64,000 bases of DNA, taken from the NCBI RefSeq assembly GCF_009910845.1, contig NZ_SIJB01000027.1, positions 1 to 64,000 on the forward strand. Direction: 5' to 3'. The stretch is from Chengkuizengella marina (GTDB lineage Bacteria; Bacillota; Bacilli; Paenibacillales; KCTC-33759). The notes beneath the pieces are model-generated. The model saw only the letters and a list, made by a program, of their open reading frames with translations, was not told where the DNA came from and did no database searches. The position numbers and the translations under genes are program-made. This document shows positions 44,144 to 53,875 of the stretch, in pieces (position 1 is the stretch's first letter; each line of letters starts with the position of its first letter).

Positions 44144-45157
44144 TTATGTTAAACTTGGCTCAGCTACCTTAACTAATAATTTACCTAAATTAGTCCCTTT
44201 GAACAAACCTTCAAAAGCCTCAGGTGTGTTTTCAAATCCCTCAACGATCGTCTCCTCATATTTTAACTTTCCTTCCATCATCCAACCAGCTAATTGTTTA
44301 ATGCCTTCTGGAAAACGATCAATATAATCAAATACTAAAAACCCCTTCATTAGCGCACGATTTTGAATTAAAAGTGTCTGAACTCGTGGACCTAAATCTA
44401 TTTCTTTATTATTATAGGATGAGATCGCTCCACAAACAGGAATACGAGCATTTACATTTAATCGTTTAAACACTTCGTCAGAAATATCTCCGCCAACATT
44501 TTCAAAATATACGTCCACTCCATTAGAACATGCTTCTTTTAACTTCGTTTTAAAATCAGGGTCTTTATAGTTAATAGCTGCATCAAAGTTTAGTTCATTC
44601 ACCAAATAATCGATTTTTTCTTGAGAACCTGCGATTCCTACCACATGAGCCCCTTGAATTTTTGCAATTTGTCCAACAATCATACCTACCGCACCTGCAG
44701 CGCCAGATACAACAACCGTTTCACCTTCTTTAGGTTGACCAATATCCATTAATCCAAAATATGCTGTTGCCCCAGGCATACCTAACACACCAAGACTTGT
44801 TGAAATCGGTGCTAAAGATGGATTCACTTTTTGTACAGATGTTTCATTAACAGTTTGGTAACGAGCCCAATTTAACATTCCCGTTACAATATCCCCTTTT
44901 TGGAAATTAGAAGACTTTGATTCTACTACCTCTCCAATAACTCCACCAGAGATGGCCTCATCAATAGCAAAAGGCGCAACATAAGATTTGCCCTCTCTCA
45001 TTCGCCCTCGCATATATGGGTCTACTGAAAGATATAGTGTTTTTACTAAAATTTCTTCTTCATTAGGTGTTGGCATTTCTGTAGTAACAAATCGAAATGT
45101 TTTTTCATCTGGTAGACCTACTGGTCTTGAGGCTAATTGAATTTCTTCATTTTGCAT
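44144..45157 (-). CDS. MDR-family NADP-dependent oxidoreductase
   Basis: Zinc-independent medium-chain dehydrogenase/reductase of the prostaglandin reductase/CurA/YncB branch. It contains YLSVDPYMRGRMREGKSY, GMPGATAYFGLMDIGQPKEG, and the Rossmann motif VSGAAGAVGMIVGQIAK, with VYFENVGGDISDEVF. These enzymes reduce the double bond of alpha,beta-unsaturated ketones or aldehydes with NADPH. I start at ATG 45155-45157 after AAAGGTGAT. Transcribed alone. Confidence 0.92.
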   Translation of the reverse strand: MQNEEIQLASRPVGLPDEKTFRFVTTEMPTPNEEEILVKTLYLSVDPYMRGRMREGKSYVAPFAIDEAISGGVIGEVVESKSSNFQKGDIVTGMLNWARYQTVNETSVQKVNPSLAPISTSLGVLGMPGATAYFGLMDIGQPKEGETVVVSGAAGAVGMIVGQIAKIQGAHVVGIAGSQEKIDYLVNELNFDAAINYKDPDFKTKLKEACSNGVDVYFENVGGDISDEVFKRLNVNARIPVCGAISSYNNKEIDLGPRVQTLLIQNRALMKGFLVFDYIDRFPEGIKQLAGWMMEGKLKYEETIVEGFENTPEAFEGLFKGTNLGKLLVKVAEPSLT

Positions 45158-45333
45158 TGGATAATCACCTTTCATTAAGTAAAGTATTTACTCTTCATAA
45201 TAAATTGTGTACAATTTAATTTTAGACAATTAAAAAATAACATTATTTTTAAAATTTGTCAAAACAATATGTACTGAAGAATACATTATTATATTCAAAA
45301 AAATTACACTATATTATAAAAAGAAAAAATACA

Positions 45334-45963
45334 TCATACCAAAGTAATAATAACTACTAAACCAAAACATAGAATAAAAATACCAGAGAATCTATTTATC
45401 CAATTTAAATATGTAGGGTTTATTCGATCCCTGAAAATTCCTGCTAAACCTGTAAGAACAAGCCACCAGGTAGCTGATCCAAGAAATACACCTATGACAA
45501 GCAAAAAAGATAGAAGGTAATCTGGATTTTCTAAACTACCAATTCCTAAACCAGCAAATATACCCATAAATGAGAGTATTGTAACGGGATTAGTAATTGT
45601 AAGAAAGAATGTAGTGAGATAAGAGGATAGCAGACCTTTATTTTTAGAATTTGAAGGACTAACCTGAGGTTTGGAACTAAATATTTTCAAACCTATATAA
45701 ACTAGAAAAACTCCACCAACAATTTGCAGGATGATCTTCTGATCCATTAAAAAGTTTGAAATAAAAGTCAGTCCAAAACCAGCGATAAAACCATACATCA
45801 TATCTGCAGTAGCAGCACCTAAACCCGTTAAAAAACCATAAACTCTACCTTGATATAACGTGCGATGAATACAGAGTAATCCAATTGGGCCTACAGGTGC
45901 AGCGATTGAAAATCCAATGAATAAACCTTTTAGAAAAAATATATATTCATTTTCCATGTTCAT
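45334..45963 (-). CDS. LysE-family amino-acid exporter
   Basis: LysE/RhtB exporter of 209 aa with six predicted helices. Characteristic is AAPVGPIGLLCIHRTLYQGR near the N-terminus, GFLTGLGAATADMMYG, then TITNPVTILSFMGIFAGLG. GGTGAGG precedes the ATG. It follows the Lrp-type regulator by 35 bases, so the pair is one unit, a common pairing in which the regulator senses the exported amino acid. Substrate unknown. Confidence 0.9.
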   Translation of the reverse strand: MNMENEYIFFLKGLFIGFSIAAPVGPIGLLCIHRTLYQGRVYGFLTGLGAATADMMYGFIAGFGLTFISNFLMDQKIILQIVGGVFLVYIGLKIFSSKPQVSPSNSKNKGLLSSYLTTFFLTITNPVTILSFMGIFAGLGIGSLENPDYLLSFLLVIGVFLGSATWWLVLTGLAGIFRDRINPTYLNWINRFSGIFILCFGLVVIITLV

Positions 45964-45998
45964 TTCCTCACCTTATTTTGTAATACAATCCTTTATCA

Positions 45999-46433
45999 TT
46001 ACATTTCTTCTTTTAAAGTTGATAAAACAATGGTCGTACTTGTTTTTTGAACACCTTTAATTCCTTTTAATGTGTTAGATATAAAATCCTCTAGTCCTTT
46101 TGTGCCTTCTACAGCTACTTTTAACAAGTAATCATATTCACCCGCTAAATGGTGACATTCTAAAACATGGTCTGATTGTACTATTGTCTGTCTAAAACAA
46201 GTTATATTCTCCGTTGTATCTATAATGACATTGACAAATGCTAGTAAAGTTTGACCCACACTCTCTCGATTTATCTTCACTGTAAAACGATCTATAATCC
46301 CTTTGCTTTCAAGTTTTTTAATCCGTTCTGAAATTGCGGGTATAGATAAATGAGTTTGTTTGCTTATTTCAGAATTTGTCATCCTGCCTTGATGTTTTAA
46401 TAGTTGAATGATTTGTTTATCGATTGCGTCCAC
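45999..46433 (-). CDS. Lrp/AsnC-family transcriptional regulator
   Basis: Feast/famine regulator of 144 aa. The N-terminal helix-turn-helix begins DAIDKQIIQLLKHQGRMTNSEISKQTHLSIPAI and is followed by the RAM ligand domain (ECHHLAGEYDYLLKVAVEG). GTG start (46431-46433) after GGGAG. It is upstream of the LysE exporter gene. The region 46434-46610 above it is extremely AT-rich and may be its regulatory target. Confidence 0.92.
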   Translation of the reverse strand: MDAIDKQIIQLLKHQGRMTNSEISKQTHLSIPAISERIKKLESKGIIDRFTVKINRESVGQTLLAFVNVIIDTTENITCFRQTIVQSDHVLECHHLAGEYDYLLKVAVEGTKGLEDFISNTLKGIKGVQKTSTTIVLSTLKEEM

Positions 46434-46610
46434 GATTTCACTCCCTATATATTTTAAGATAATTATACCTTATGATTTTATTATTTTAAATATATTTAAT
46501 AAAATAAATAATAAATTAATTTAATTATTATAAAATACTTAATTTATTTAATTATATATAATGAAAGTGATAAAAATAACAAATTAAAAAAACTTTATGA
46601 TTATGAAACA

Positions 46611-46634
46611 AAAAAAGACGCAATGACTGCGCCT
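46611..46634 (-). terminator. Terminator after DMT transporter gene
   Basis: AGACGCA (46616-46622) pairs with TGCGCCT (46628-46634), one G-T pair; the minus strand continues into T. Confidence 0.8.
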
Positions 46635-46678
46635 TTACTACGGTTTCTTGTTTAATTTCAAAATTAAAATTGTCCATG

Positions 46679-47548
46679 TTACCAAATAATAAGTACAACA
46701 CCAGCAAAAATTATGATCGAGCCCATCAATTTACTTATACCAAAATTTTCTTTTAAAAACAAAAATCCTAATATGGAACCTATTACTATACTTGTTTCTC
46801 TTAATGGAGATACATAACTAACTGGAACTTCTGTTAAGACTATTAATACTAATATATAAGCTAAGCCAGCTAAACCACCTGCTAATGCCATTTTAATCCA
46901 ATATTTTTTCCATTGCTCGAGTACTAGTTTTCTCCCCTTCTTCTTCACCTTATTTCCGAGTATAAAAATTTGTCCTAGGTTATCCATTAAATTTAATATA
47001 ATTGGAGGCACAAAAGCAACAGCCATCTTATCAAAAATAGTATAACTAGCAATCGCTACGCCAACAAGAAGAGGCCAAGGACTATATAGAATCATCTTTA
47101 ATGTTTGTAAACCTAATTTTAAGTTAAATCCAGAATATAGTACATAAATGCCTAACATAATGATACTAACACCCAGTAAAGTAATGAACCCAACATCTTC
47201 TTTTAATATAAATATACCTACAATAACAACAATTAAAGGTCCTGTCCCACGTGCAATAGGATAAACTAGAGTAAAATCATTCTTTTCGTAAGCTTTAGAT
47301 AGAATAAGAGCATAAATACTATGTAAAATCGCACTTCCTATACCCCATATTAGCCAATTTGTAATGGATATAGGTTGTTCAGGCCAAAAATAAATGCTGA
47401 TAGGTAAAAAGATAATGAATGACCATACCCTTAATGACCACAAAAATATGTCTTTTTGTTCACTGCTTTTAAGTAACAAGTTCCATATTGCATGTGAGAA
47501 AGAGGCAATTAGTATTAATACAAACCAATAATCTATTAAATTACTCAT
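46679..47548 (-). CDS. EamA/DMT-family transporter
   Basis: Drug/metabolite transporter of 289 aa with about ten helices in two EamA repeats. Repeat hallmarks are LVYPIARGTGPLIVVIVGIF and SYVSPLRETSIVIGSILGFL, then a final GVVLIIW. Its N-terminal half resembles RarD/YddG-like or DUF-type permeases. Transcribed alone. Substrate unknown. Confidence 0.86.
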   Translation of the reverse strand: MSNLIDYWFVLILIASFSHAIWNLLLKSSEQKDIFLWSLRVWSFIIFLPISIYFWPEQPISITNWLIWGIGSAILHSIYALILSKAYEKNDFTLVYPIARGTGPLIVVIVGIFILKEDVGFITLLGVSIIMLGIYVLYSGFNLKLGLQTLKMILYSPWPLLVGVAIASYTIFDKMAVAFVPPIILNLMDNLGQIFILGNKVKKKGRKLVLEQWKKYWIKMALAGGLAGLAYILVLIVLTEVPVSYVSPLRETSIVIGSILGFLFLKENFGISKLMGSIIIFAGVVLIIW

Positions 47549-47660
47549 CTATTTTTCATCATTACGTTAATATCAATATATTGCATAAGGTAATAACCAC
47601 CTTTTTATGTCATCTTAATTGTTTAATTATACAATATTTTTCTGAATAAGGTTTTATATA

Positions 47661-47697
47661 AAAAAAAGAAATGACAAGAGTAACCTCTCATCATTTC
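47661..47697 (-). terminator. Terminator after GH26-like gene 2
   Basis: GAAATGA (47668-47674) pairs with TCATTTC (47691-47697), with a further inner AGAG/CTCT, and T residues follow on the minus strand. Confidence 0.75.
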
Positions 47698-47737
47698 AAA
47701 ATATTATTCACAAATATAGTTCATACATTTATTTTAA

Positions 47738-50700
47738 TTAATGGATCTGAAACCATTCCAAGTTAAATGTTCCTGAAGCTGCATACAACCGAATTATATA
47801 AGTTCCTTCCTCTAAATAAACTTCACCTGCTTTAATATTTTGATATTTAGTTAGATCCTTTGTATTTGGAATGGCCTTTGTATTTAAAATATTCTCGTTC
47901 ATTTGAAATTGTATTTGTGCATCTGAACTAGAAGAGGCAATTCTATATTTTAGTTTATAATAACCTGATGTTTCTACAGAAATGTTATATTCCAACCAGT
48001 CATTTGCACCTATCTGTAATCCTGTTTTGTTTCCTGTACCTTCTACCGATTCAGCTCCAACCATATAACTATAATCATCGGCTTTAATTTTTACTGGTAT
48101 AACATAAGGATCATTCACAACTTTTGAAAGATTAAACCAATTTAAATTAAATCCACCTGTTTCCGTAAAAACAGAAATTTTGTACGATCCTTTCTCTAAA
48201 TATATTTCACCCGCTTCTTCTGTTGCATACGTATTCCAACCTCCTGTATCCACAACGTTAAACGAATGAATCGTTTCATTATCGATTTTAAGATCAATCA
48301 TAGCTTGGAAGTCCTCTCCTAAATCCACAAAGTTAGAAGAAACTCGATAATCTAAAGCATATTTACCTGATGATGGAACATCGATCTCGAATTCCATTTC
48401 ATCTCCAGCCAAGATCCAAGCTAGTACAGTTCCACCATCATCTTGAGCTTCTACGATAGTGTTTGAGTTTATCATTCTTGCCTGCTCTGCTTCTATTTGA
48501 CTAGGGACATCATGAATTTTAGATAATTTAAACCAATTGAGATTAAATCCACCTGTATCAGTTACTAGAGAGATATTATATTTCCCTTCTGGTAATTCAA
48601 TTTCACCTGCTTCTTCTGTTACATAATGATTCCAACCCTCTGTATCAATAACAGAAAAATTATTCATTGTCTCGCCATCTAACTGTAATTTAATATTTGC
48701 TTGGAAGTCTTCTCCAAGGTCTACAAAATTAGAAGAAACTCGGTAATCTAGAACATATATCCCTGATGATGGTACATTAATTTCATATTCAATAGAATCT
48801 CCTGCTAAAATCCAGGCTAATACTGTTCCGCCATCATCCTCTGCTTCCACAATTGTGTTGGATGAAGTTTCTACATATTCTTCTGCCTCAATCTGCCCAG
48901 GAACATCATGGACATAAATGATTGGTTCAGAAATTTGAATCCAATTCAAGTTAAATCCACCTGTACTAGTAAACATATGAATTGTGTATGTTCCTTCTTC
49001 TAAATAAATTTCACCTGCATGCTGTGTCCGATAAGTATTCCAACCACCTGTATCCTCAATAGAATAAGAATTTAGCGTATTTTCTCCAGATTTTAGTTCT
49101 ATGAATGCTTCAAAATCATCTCCCAAATCACTATAATTAGATGCAACTCGATAGGTTAAGTCGTACATTCCTGTGGAAGGTACGATAACCTCATATTCCA
49201 CTGAATCCTCTGGGGAAATCCAAGAAAGTACCGTACCACTGTCATCTTCAGCATTTATGATAGTTTCAGAATTTAATTGTTTATAATTTTCCGCTTCAAT
49301 TTTTCCAGGTACATTATGAACACCCTGTTCCACTTTAGTAAGTTTAAACCAATTTAAGTTAAAACCACCTGTACTCGTAAATAACCTAATGGTATGTGTT
49401 CCTGGCTCTAAATCTAAAATGATATTACCAGCATCGTAAGTCTGGTACACATTCCAATCTACTGTATACGGTAAGACAGTAGATTGTATTAGATTTCCAT
49501 CTAATAAAAAGTCAAGTAATGGTTCTTGAATATCAAAATTTCCTGAAGCTATTCGATATTCTAATTTATATGTGCCAGAAGTAAGAGTGTCCAATTCATA
49601 TTCCATCCAATTATCAGCAAAAATCCACCCAATGACTTCTCCACCATCACTAGGGCCACTTACTCTAATTTCCTCACCGTAAATATCACTATAATCTTCA
49701 GCTTCAATTAATCCTGATGTATCAGGAGGGAGGTTTGAAATTTCAAACCAATTCAAATTAAATCCACCAGTATTTGTTGTTAATTTAATTGTATGTTTTC
49801 CCTCTTCTAAACTCATCTCACCTGCAAAATCAGTTACATAACCTTCACCGCTCCAGCTCCCTGTAAAGGTTAAGTTTGCATTATTCACTAATTCACCATC
49901 TACCCATAAATCAATGGATGGATTACTTATCGCTTCATTTCCTGAGGTTGATCTATATTTTAATTGGTATACATTCGTTTCTGGTACATAAACCTCATAT
50001 TCAGTCCATACTGATTCGTCTAAAAATTGTACAATTGTGCCACCATCACTTGGTCCAGTACTTATCCCATCTGATGAACTACTGAAGCTTTCAGCTTCTA
50101 CTAGAGTTGGTAAGACAGTATCTGTTTTAAACATTACTTCATTACTTGATTCAGATAAATTGCCAGCAGCATCACGTGCACGTATCCCTATTGTATATTC
50201 AGTATCTGAAAGTAGATTAGTTACTATATGGTTTGTTGATTTTGTTGACCATCTAAAAATACCATTTGCATAAATTTCATAACCTGTTACTGCTACATTA
50301 TCTGCAGAAACATCCCATTCTAACGAAACTTCTGTTCCTTGTGATTGGTTGATTTTAAGATTAGGAGGGGCTGTTGGGATTTCCAAATCTTCTTTTACAT
50401 TTGGTACAAAACCAATTTGTTCATATAATTGATTTGATGAGTTTATAAAACGAGTATTCTCTGCATTCATTACTTGCTGCCATAATGCAAATACCTCTTC
50501 ATTATCTTGAACTCTCGAATTTCCCCAATCTTCTCCAACCCACATACTCTGCTGATTCCAATCTTGATTAATGTAAGACCACATTTTTACATCTTTTTCT
50601 TCTATCCATTGCATCACTTCTTTATACCAATCCAAGTTTCCTTCAAACTCTTCTTTTGGAGCAGACTCACCGATCATTAGAGGTTTTCCATGTTCTATTG

Positions 50701-51427
50701 CAATCTGTGCCATTTCTTCCCTACGTACAATCGCAGCTTCTTTATTGGCATCATCCCATCCAGGAAACCAACTAACACCAACCCAATCTACATATTCATC
50801 TCCTGGATACCATTCTATTAATTGTCTGTCATTACCACCATAAGGTACAAATCCTGCAGAATGCCATATATAAGCGACATTATTAACACCTTTTGCATTA
50901 AATCTATCAACAATTCGTTGATATGCTAAAATATATAGATCTGAATCATAGTGATTCCAAGGACCATCAAATTCATAACCTATTCTTAAAAAGATAGGTT
51001 TATTTGTTGTTTTCAGGATTTCGGCCATCCTATCTATATTCTCATCACGCAAACCCTCATCAATATTTTCTAAATCATTTACAATGTAAAGACCAATTTG
51101 CATGACACTATTTGGATATGTAGTAACCCAATGTTGTAAATCATGTAATCCTCCACCCTCATCATAGGATTCTTCCTGACCTTGCAATTCACTTAAATTT
51201 GTATAAATCATATATCCACCAGGATCTGGCACTTCACCTAGAGACGAATATTCATCCATTTCAAAAGAATCTTGTCCTACCACTAGTATTGTTTGACCAT
51301 CCTCAGGTTCAAATTTTTCTAAGTCATTATTTGCATCCACTTTTACTTGCAACATTTGAGAAGGTAATAAGGTTAAAATAAGAACAAAAACCATAAACAA
51401 TAAAAAACCTTTTTTCCCAGAATTCAT
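47738..51427 (-). CDS. Secreted GH26-like glycoside hydrolase with FnIII and six CBM6-like modules
   Basis: Secreted enzyme of 1229 aa. Signal peptide about 1-32 of the chosen start. The catalytic module (about 40-350) contains LRIGYEFDGPWNHY (likely acid/base Glu152) and KPLMIGESAP (likely nucleophile Glu254), the same motifs as the paralogue at 19042. One fibronectin III domain follows. Then come six carbohydrate-binding modules of about 120 aa, each starting IEAE-like and ending GGFNLNW-like. These fit CBM6/CBM35; modules 3-5 are close copies. I start at ATG 51425-51427 after AAAGGTGGG, because the upstream ATG lacks a site. A CcpA-like site lies 37-50 bases upstream. Divergent from a LacI-type gene. 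Confidence 0.86.
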   Translation of the reverse strand: MNSGKKGFLLFMVFVLILTLLPSQMLQVKVDANNDLEKFEPEDGQTILVVGQDSFEMDEYSSLGEVPDPGGYMIYTNLSELQGQEESYDEGGGLHDLQHWVTTYPNSVMQIGLYIVNDLENIDEGLRDENIDRMAEILKTTNKPIFLRIGYEFDGPWNHYDSDLYILAYQRIVDRFNAKGVNNVAYIWHSAGFVPYGGNDRQLIEWYPGDEYVDWVGVSWFPGWDDANKEAAIVRREEMAQIAIEHGKPLMIGESAPKEEFEGNLDWYKEVMQWIEEKDVKMWSYINQDWNQQSMWVGEDWGNSRVQDNEEVFALWQQVMNAENTRFINSSNQLYEQIGFVPNVKEDLEIPTAPPNLKINQSQGTEVSLEWDVSADNVAVTGYEIYANGIFRWSTKSTNHIVTNLLSDTEYTIGIRARDAAGNLSESSNEVMFKTDTVLPTLVEAESFSSSSDGISTGPSDGGTIVQFLDESVWTEYEVYVPETNVYQLKYRSTSGNEAISNPSIDLWVDGELVNNANLTFTGSWSGEGYVTDFAGEMSLEEGKHTIKLTTNTGGFNLNWFEISNLPPDTSGLIEAEDYSDIYGEEIRVSGPSDGGEVIGWIFADNWMEYELDTLTSGTYKLEYRIASGNFDIQEPLLDFLLDGNLIQSTVLPYTVDWNVYQTYDAGNIILDLEPGTHTIRLFTSTGGFNLNWFKLTKVEQGVHNVPGKIEAENYKQLNSETIINAEDDSGTVLSWISPEDSVEYEVIVPSTGMYDLTYRVASNYSDLGDDFEAFIELKSGENTLNSYSIEDTGGWNTYRTQHAGEIYLEEGTYTIHMFTSTGGFNLNWIQISEPIIYVHDVPGQIEAEEYVETSSNTIVEAEDDGGTVLAWILAGDSIEYEINVPSSGIYVLDYRVSSNFVDLGEDFQANIKLQLDGETMNNFSVIDTEGWNHYVTEEAGEIELPEGKYNISLVTDTGGFNLNWFKLSKIHDVPSQIEAEQARMINSNTIVEAQDDGGTVLAWILAGDEMEFEIDVPSSGKYALDYRVSSNFVDLGEDFQAMIDLKIDNETIHSFNVVDTGGWNTYATEEAGEIYLEKGSYKISVFTETGGFNLNWFNLSKVVNDPYVIPVKIKADDYSYMVGAESVEGTGNKTGLQIGANDWLEYNISVETSGYYKLKYRIASSSSDAQIQFQMNENILNTKAIPNTKDLTKYQNIKAGEVYLEEGTYIIRLYAASGTFNLEWFQIH
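48120..49310 (-). repeat. Tandemly repeated CBM6-like coding segments
   Basis: Three consecutive segments of about 390 bases encode nearly the same protein block, with STGGFNLNW-like ends and GEDFQA (GDDFEA in one). The segments around 48300-48440 and 48690-48830 also agree closely at DNA level. This indicates recent duplication inside the gene. Confidence 0.75.
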
Positions 51428-51463
51428 TAAATTCCCACCTTTCTTTGTTTTGAGATCATGACT

Positions 51464-51477
51464 ATGAAGCGCTTTCA
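51464..51477. promoter_or_regulatory. CcpA-like site upstream of GH26-like gene 2
   Basis: ATGAAGCGCTTTCA is the reverse complement of the site at 6830-6843. It lies 37-50 bases before the chosen hydrolase start, downstream of a possible -10 (TATAAA). It would act as a roadblock. It fits the cre pattern except at one position. Confidence 0.45.
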
Positions 51478-51528
51478 ATTTATAATCCTTGTTTGCAGTA
51501 ATAATAGATCGAATATAGATGGTTTTTT

Positions 51529-51713
51529 GGAAAATTTTCTTTTCATTATGGTTTACAAATGATATAAATAAGGTAGTATGAATTTAAAGTATATAAATGT
51601 GAAGTGAGATAAATAAAAGGTTTCATTGAAAATTATTAAGGATTATATATTTGTATTATACATCAATTAGAGAAAATTTTATATATTTTTAACAACTTAC
51701 TATAGAAAATTTT
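51529..51713. promoter_or_regulatory. Repeated AAAATTTT-core motifs in hydrolase/LacI divergent region
   Basis: GGAAAATTTTC (51529-51539) and two GAAAATTTT copies exactly 33 bases apart (51672-51680, 51705-51713) lie between the hydrolase and the LacI-type gene. The same motif clusters upstream of the paralogous hydrolase. Candidate operators of the LacI-type regulator; unproven. Confidence 0.4.
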
Positions 51714-51750
51714 TTATGGTAAAATAAAAAGAAAAATTAGGGTGAAAATT

Positions 51751-52740
51751 ATGAAAATTAAGATTAAAGAAATTGCTGAAAGAGCTGGCGTATCTATATC
51801 GACCGTTTCAAAAGTTATTCATCATTATGCAGGTGTATCACAAGATACAAAACAAAAAGTAAATGAAGTTATGACTGAACTTGGATATAAAGTACAGTAT
51901 AGAAATCAAAATAATTCCAAAATGAAATGTATAGGAGTCATATTAGGAAAAGATATTCCTTTTCATCACCCTTATTTTTCTAAAGTCATTGATTCTTTTA
52001 AAAACGTGGTCTATAAAGAAGGTTTTGATTTTGTCTTTTTCTCAACTCAATTTCGAACGGATGAAAAGGCAATTAATTATTTATTATCTTGCCGTGAATA
52101 TCAAGTGGATGGATGTTTAATTCTAGCGGAAAAAGGTGAGGGAATTAAGGAGTTAGATTCAAGCGATATTCCATGTGTAGGGATTGATGCTGAGTTAAGT
52201 GGAGTTAAGTCAAGTTACATCATGACAGATAATGATCAAATCGCAAAAAAAGCGGTAGAACATTTCTATCTTCATGGATATAAAGACATTGGTTATATTG
52301 GGATAAATAAAAAATGGCAAGTGGCTAAGTTAAGAGAAGAAGGATTTAAAAATTCACTATCTAGTTTTGGATTAAAGTTTCATGAAGAATGGTGTGTACA
52401 TGGGGAAAATTTTGATTCACAAAGTGGATACGAAGCGATGAAAAAAATTCTGCAGAATGACAAACTACCAAAAGCCATTTTTGCATGGCACGATATATTT
52501 GCAATTGGAGCTATGAATGCACTAAAAGAACACAATATCAACATACCTGAAGATATTGCAATTATTGGCTGTGATGATGTTGACGCAGGTAAACACCTTA
52601 CCCCTCCTCTAACAACAGTTTTACAAGATCATGAAAAAATTGGAAAACTAGCTGCACAAATGTTAATGGATGTTATGGATGATAAAAAATTAAGCCCTAT
52701 TCAAATCGAACCAGGATTAGTAGTAAGAGGAACAGTTTGA
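51751..52740 (+). CDS. LacI-family transcriptional regulator
   Basis: LacI/GalR regulator. The N-terminal helix-turn-helix reads KIKEIAERAGVSISTVSKVIHH, followed by the hinge and a sugar-binding-protein-like ligand domain with IIGCDDVDAGKHLTPPLTTV and a final VVRGTV. I start at ATG 51751-51753 after AGGGTG; a GTG at 51742 is within that site. It is divergent from the GH26-like gene, and probably represses or activates it in response to a sugar released by the enzymes. Confidence 0.93.
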   Translation: MKIKIKEIAERAGVSISTVSKVIHHYAGVSQDTKQKVNEVMTELGYKVQYRNQNNSKMKCIGVILGKDIPFHHPYFSKVIDSFKNVVYKEGFDFVFFSTQFRTDEKAINYLLSCREYQVDGCLILAEKGEGIKELDSSDIPCVGIDAELSGVKSSYIMTDNDQIAKKAVEHFYLHGYKDIGYIGINKKWQVAKLREEGFKNSLSSFGLKFHEEWCVHGENFDSQSGYEAMKKILQNDKLPKAIFAWHDIFAIGAMNALKEHNINIPEDIAIIGCDDVDAGKHLTPPLTTVLQDHEKIGKLAAQMLMDVMDDKKLSPIQIEPGLVVRGTV

Positions 52741-52797
52741 ACAAATTCTACGTCATTATTTACCCAGATTCTTATATAGAATGATTTAAAATAGGGC

Positions 52798-52830
52798 TTA
52801 CTCTTATTTCTACAATAGAGAGTAATTTTT
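52798..52830 (+). terminator. Terminator after LacI-type gene
   Basis: TTACTCT (52798-52804) pairs with AGAGTAA (52819-52825), followed by five T. It overlaps the 3' end of the converging S66 gene by two bases. Confidence 0.75.
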
Positions 52831-53875
52831 AATCAATCGTTTCAAAAGGATTTTCCATGAGAATAATGTCCTTATTTTTGGGATTCAATTGAACCTTACA
52901 CCCCAAAGGTAAAATGAGTTTAGGATCTGTATGTCCAAAATCCATATCTACTATGATTGGAATGTCTTTAACTCCAAACTCTTCTCTGATAATACGAAGA
53001 ATTGTTCCATTTAGCTCTTCTTTCTCTTCTAGGGTATAGTCTTTAGCTCTTCCAAAAATAATACCATTGATTTGCTCAAAAATACCCTGTATTCCATAAT
53101 TGCGAAGCATATATCCAACTTGATGTGGTAAAGGTTTTTCTTCAGAAGTTTCAAAGAAAAGTACTTTATCTTGCCAAAATGTAGGATCAGGCCAATATTG
53201 GGTAGATTTCAAAAATTCTAAGACTTCAATACAACCACCCCATAACTGTCCTTCAAATATTGAATTTCCTTGTAAAAACGTCCATCCATTTACATTTTTT
53301 GTAAATGGTGTACACTCCCCTAATGTTTCTTTTATGCTCCAATCTTTATATCCATTGGTCCATTTTGGATAGGGTTGATATTGATAAGAATATTGATCTC
53401 CAAAAAAGATGGATTTTAAATGTTTTATATATTCATCAGGAAGATGATTTGTTTGAGCAAAACCAGCCATAACTGTAGGACCATAAAAAGTAACTAATCC
53501 TAAATAGTTAAAATAGGTAAGGAAAGTAGTTGGATCTGACGTTCCCATAATCATCTTAGGGTGCTTAAGTATGGAATCTATATTAAGATACGGCAAAATT
53601 CTAACGGATTCATAACCACCAATGGATGTAATCATTCCATCAATACTATCATCTTCAAAACAATGATTAATATCTTCTGCACGTTTTTTTGGATTTTGAT
53701 ATAATTCATCAGGAGACATTCTTGCTGTAGGCATATCAATGACTTCAAACTCTAATACTTCTTGTAACATTTTCAACCCTAATTCGTAATTGTCTGGGAA
53801 CAAGAAGGGCAAACCATTCGAAGGTGATATAATCGCTATTGTTGATCCAGGTTTTAATCTTCTAGGTTTTATCAT
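52829..53875 (-). CDS. S66-family LD-carboxypeptidase-like serine peptidase
   Basis: Serine peptidase of the S66 family (LdcA/MccF). The nucleophile Ser113 is in MGTSDPTTFL, the Glu in GGCIEVLEFL and the His in FGHTDPKL, forming the Ser-Glu-His triad. LdcA trims D-Ala from peptidoglycan tetrapeptide; MccF-like members inactivate microcin C. The sequence does not separate the two; length and GSTIAIISPSNG fit either. GAGGATG precedes the ATG. Converges with the LacI-type gene. Confidence 0.88.
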   Translation of the reverse strand: MIKPRRLKPGSTIAIISPSNGLPFLFPDNYELGLKMLQEVLEFEVIDMPTARMSPDELYQNPKKRAEDINHCFEDDSIDGMITSIGGYESVRILPYLNIDSILKHPKMIMGTSDPTTFLTYFNYLGLVTFYGPTVMAGFAQTNHLPDEYIKHLKSIFFGDQYSYQYQPYPKWTNGYKDWSIKETLGECTPFTKNVNGWTFLQGNSIFEGQLWGGCIEVLEFLKSTQYWPDPTFWQDKVLFFETSEEKPLPHQVGYMLRNYGIQGIFEQINGIIFGRAKDYTLEEKEELNGTILRIIREEFGVKDIPIIVDMDFGHTDPKLILPLGCKVQLNPKNKDIILMENPFETID

